Assembly: GCA_030529305.1 (NCBI GenBank)
Contig: JAUMXD010000070.1
Span: 1 to 7,239, forward strand
Direction of reading: 5' to 3'
DNA from: Allobrachymonas sp.
GTDB lineage: Bacteria > Pseudomonadota > Gammaproteobacteria > Burkholderiales > Burkholderiaceae
DNA length: 7,239 nucleotides
The translations under genes were made by a program, and so were the position numbers. Positions 5,863-7,239 of the stretch are shown here, one piece after another (the first letter of the stretch is position 1; every line of letters starts with the position of its first letter). The notes below the pieces were generated by a model. It saw only the letters and a list, made by a program, of their open reading frames with translations. It had not been told where the DNA came from and ran no database searches.

Positions 5863-5959
5863 TTTTGGCGCGGTAAATGGGTTGGCTAGAAGTTTTGGCG
5901 ATTGAAGGCAGGTTTTGGAACTAAACTATTTCGGCTTTGTTCAACCTGTGGAGAAAGAT
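5863..5959 (+). promoter_or_regulatory. Upstream region of ftnA, promoter expected but not resolved
   Basis: The ferritin gene follows a terminator, so a promoter should lie here. TAAACT (5922-5927) is a possible -10 box, but the best nearby -35-like sequences (TTGGCG at 5895-5900, TTGAAG at 5902-5907) sit at wrong distances (21 and 14 bp). I could not see a clear Fur box. GGAG (5950-5953) lies 6 nt before the ATG at 5960 and sets the start. Confidence 0.35.
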
Positions 5960-6457
5960 ATGCTGTCAAACAACGTCATCAAACATTTGAACGACCAAAT
6001 GAACGCCGAGTTCTACTCGTCCAATGTGTACCTACAAATGTCGGCTTGGGCGGATCACAAAGGTTACCCGGGCGCGGCGAAGTTTCTCAAGGCGCATGCG
6101 GCTGAAGAGATGGAGCACATGCAGCGCCTGTTCACCTATTTGTGCGAGACCGGCGCCATGCCCGAAATCGGCAGCATCGCTGCGCCCAAAACCGAATTCG
6201 CCAGCCTGAAAGACCTGTTCGAAGAGGTCTATGCGCACGAAAAAGACATCACCGCCAAGATCAACAAGCTGGTGGAGGAAACCTTCAAGGAAAAAGACTA
6301 TTCTTCTTTCAACTTCCTGCAGTGGTATGTGGCCGAGCAGCACGAGGAGGAGCACTTGTTCCACTCGATTCTCGACAAGTTCAACCTGGCTGGCAGCTCT
6401 GGCATCAGCCTGTATCACATCGATGAGGACTTGGGCCGGATGGCAGACGCAGAGTAA
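5960..6457 (+). CDS. ftnA: Non-haem ferritin, FtnA type
   Basis: This cytosolic iron-storage protein of 165 residues, the same length as E. coli FtnA, oxidises Fe(II) and stores it as a mineral inside a 24-mer. By alignment with remembered E. coli FtnA, all ferroxidase residues are present: E17, Y24, E50, H53, E94, Q127 and E130, plus site C ligands E49, E126 and E129. The blocks [31 protein letters not shown] and [14 protein letters not shown] are strongly diagnostic. There is no haem-binding methionine at the bacterioferritin position, which argues against Bfr. ATG 5960 is supported by GGAG 6 nt upstream and by alignment with the family N-terminus (MLS..VI..LN). It has its own terminator and is not evidently part of the glt operon. 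Confidence 0.95.
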   Translation: MLSNNVIKHLNDQMNAEFYSSNVYLQMSAWADHKGYPGAAKFLKAHAAEEMEHMQRLFTYLCETGAMPEIGSIAAPKTEFASLKDLFEEVYAHEKDITAKINKLVEETFKEKDYSSFNFLQWYVAEQHEEEHLFHSILDKFNLAGSSGISLYHIDEDLGRMADAE

Positions 6458-6474
6458 GGCGCATCGTCGTTCGC

Positions 6475-6503
6475 AAAAAACCGCCCTGCAGGGCGGTTTT
6501 TTT
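6475..6503 (+). terminator. Perfectly palindromic terminator of ftnA
   Basis: Bases 6475-6502 are a 28-bp perfect palindrome: six A, CCGCCC, TGCA, GGGCGG, six T, with a seventh T at 6503. It starts 17 bp after the ftnA stop. Symmetry gives a U tract on both strands, so it could also stop transcription arriving from the HIT side. Confidence 0.93.
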
Positions 6504-6677
6504 ATGGGTGCCAGATCGGGCGTTTGGTAAAGGAGAGGTTTCGTTCGCTCAAAAAGCGATGAAGCAGTTAATGGCTTATGCAAAGCGCTTGGGATGGCTT
6601 TATTGGTCAATCCGTTTAAGGGATGAGCCGTGCCTAGGCGATGAACGCCGACTTGCCTGTTCAGTGCTGATGCTGTG

Positions 6678-6714
6678 CGCTGCTTGGTTCTAGGCGCGCC
6701 TACCAAGCACAGCG
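6678..6714. other. Stem-loop with GGCGCGCC core in the ftnA-HIT spacer
   Basis: TGCTTGG (6681-6687) pairs with CCAAGCA (6703-6709). The stem extends outward as CGCTG/CAGCG (6678-6682 with 6710-6714) if a 2-nt bulge is allowed. Inside, TAGG (6691-6694) pairs with CCTA (6699-6702) around CGCG. It is not followed by a T run on the plus strand, and a function is unknown. Confidence 0.45.
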
Positions 6715-6762
6715 AGCGGAGTGGCGATTGATGCCGTTGCGGGTGAAAGCATTTGCTCGCGT

Positions 6763-6805
6763 AAAAAAATAGCGGCCGGAACAGTGATCTGTTTCGGCCG
6801 CTTTT
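6763..6805 (-). terminator. Strong terminator of the HIT gene, partly bidirectional
   Basis: Bases 6771-6784 pair with 6789-6802 as a 14-bp stem (one G-T pair) with a 4-nt loop. Seven A at 6763-6769 become a U tract when read on the minus strand, 19 nt and more past the HIT stop codon. On the plus strand only TTTT (6802-6805) follows, so termination there should be weaker. Confidence 0.88.
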
Positions 6806-6823
6806 GCTTGTGAGGTTGCGCTT

Positions 6824-7239
6824 TCAGCGCTGGTCTTGGAGGGCATGAAGCGCATCGCGCAAGCGTTGGGCATAGTCTTGCAGCACCTCTGGGCTGGGTT
6901 CCTTGCGCTCCCAATTCAGGCCCACACCGTCGTTGGCATGGCGCGGCAGCACGTGCAGGTGAAAGTGGAACACGGTCTGCTCGCCCTCTTTGCCATTGGC
7001 CTGCAGCAGGGTCAGCCCCGGCGGGTTGAAGGCGATGCGCACGGCCTCGGCCATTTTTTGCGCAGTTTGCATCACGGCAGCGGCTTCTTCGGGCGTGATT
7101 TCAAACAGATTGGTGGCGTGGCGCTTGGTGGCGATCAGGATGTGGCCAGGGTTGATTTGGGCAATGTCCATGAAGGCGATGAGCAGATCGTCTTCGTACA
7201 CGCGGGCTGAAGGGATTTCGCCCGCCACGAGGCGGCAGA
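6824..7239 (-). CDS. HIT (histidine triad) family nucleotide hydrolase/transferase, N-terminus missing
   Basis: This is a small cytosolic protein of the histidine triad superfamily, whose members hydrolyse or transfer nucleotidyl groups from substrates such as adenosine phosphoramidates or dinucleotide polyphosphates. Some 137 residues are visible. The frame stays open to the right edge, reading C-R-L-V-A-G-E-I-P-S, which matches the usual FCR-VAGEIPS start region. GTG 7226-7228 is therefore an internal Val, not the start, and only some ten residues are missing. The catalytic motif HFHLHVLPR is complete; its H-x-H-x-H codons lie at 6953-6967. DDLLIAFMDI and NPGHILIATKRH are also typical. The tail after the triad is longer than in E. 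coli HinT, more like the general Hit1 group. The true substrate cannot be told. Confidence 0.92.
   Translation of the reverse strand, partial: CRLVAGEIPSARVYEDDLLIAFMDIAQINPGHILIATKRHATNLFEITPEEAAAVMQTAQKMAEAVRIAFNPPGLTLLQANGKEGEQTVFHFHLHVLPRHANDGVGLNWERKEPSPEVLQDYAQRLRDALHALQDQR

Larger units (their letters stand above)
6458..6823. other. Intergenic region between convergent ftnA and HIT genes
   Basis: It contains a terminator for each flanking gene (6475-6503 and 6763-6805). The roughly 260 bp between them hold no gene I can support. A 61-codon frame at 6508-6693 begins inside terminator-flanking sequence with GTG, has no placed ribosome-binding site and resembles nothing known to me. AAGGAGAGG (6529-6537) is not followed by a start codon at useful distance. 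A small hairpin TCGCT/AGCGA lies at 6545-6559, and a larger stem-loop at 6678-6714. Confidence 0.55.

Noticed and set aside
5915..5959. Upstream extension of the ferritin gene
   Set aside because: The family N-terminus aligns with ATG 5960, which has GGAG 6 nt upstream; the extension would cover the leader.
6508..6693. Plus-strand 61-codon open frame after ftnA
   Set aside because: It has a GTG start just past the terminator T run, no usable ribosome-binding site, no family resemblance, and a stop inside a stem-loop.
7226..7228. GTG as the start of the HIT gene
   Set aside because: Codons upstream on the minus strand read C-R-L, continuing the conserved HIT N-terminal motif, so the true start is beyond the window.

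Overview
This looks like an ordinary chromosomal stretch of a moderately GC-rich Gram-negative bacterium. The protein sequences (DppF-, GltIJKL-, ferritin- and HIT-type) read like those of Betaproteobacteria, order Burkholderiales, probably near Comamonadaceae. That placement is an impression from protein style and context, not a computed result. I see no insertion sequence, phage gene, CRISPR array, tRNA or rRNA, and no wholly novel gene system.

Layout. (1) Bases 1-644 hold the 3' part of a dipeptide/oligopeptide ABC-transporter ATPase gene (dppF-like), closed by a clear terminator at 671-703. (2) After about 340 bp of non-coding DNA comes a stand-alone metallo-beta-lactamase-fold hydrolase (1040-1888), possibly a class II cyclic-nucleotide phosphodiesterase relative. 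(3) A 494-bp intergenic region then carries a near-consensus sigma-54 promoter (2170-2185) and a long leader with two strong stem-loops. (4) This leads into gltI-gltJ-gltK-gltL (2383-5714), a complete glutamate/aspartate ABC importer: binding protein, two permeases and an ATPase. A terminator-like hairpin lies between gltI and gltJ, and gltJ and gltK overlap. Hairpins, the last a good terminator (5835-5862), close the operon. (5) A ferritin gene (ftnA, 5960-6457) follows as its own unit, ended by a perfectly palindromic terminator. (6) On the minus strand a HIT-family hydrolase gene (6824-7239) runs off the right edge and ends at a strong minus-strand terminator (6763-6805).

How the genes work together. 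GltI should capture acidic amino acids in the periplasm, GltJ and GltK form the channel, and GltL powers it. A sigma-54 promoter fits nitrogen- or amino-acid-responsive control. The gltI/gltJ hairpin fits the usual need for more binding protein than membrane subunits. DppF, the MBL hydrolase, ferritin and the HIT protein look like separate transcription units with no evident shared pathway.

The items most worth a second look are regulatory: the sigma-54 promoter with a 17-bp upstream dyad, the structured gltI leader, the gltI/gltJ hairpin pair, and an unexplained stem-loop at 6678-6714. At protein level, the DppF C-terminus lacks the usual cysteine cluster, and GltI appears to be a lipoprotein with an Ala/Asn-rich tether.
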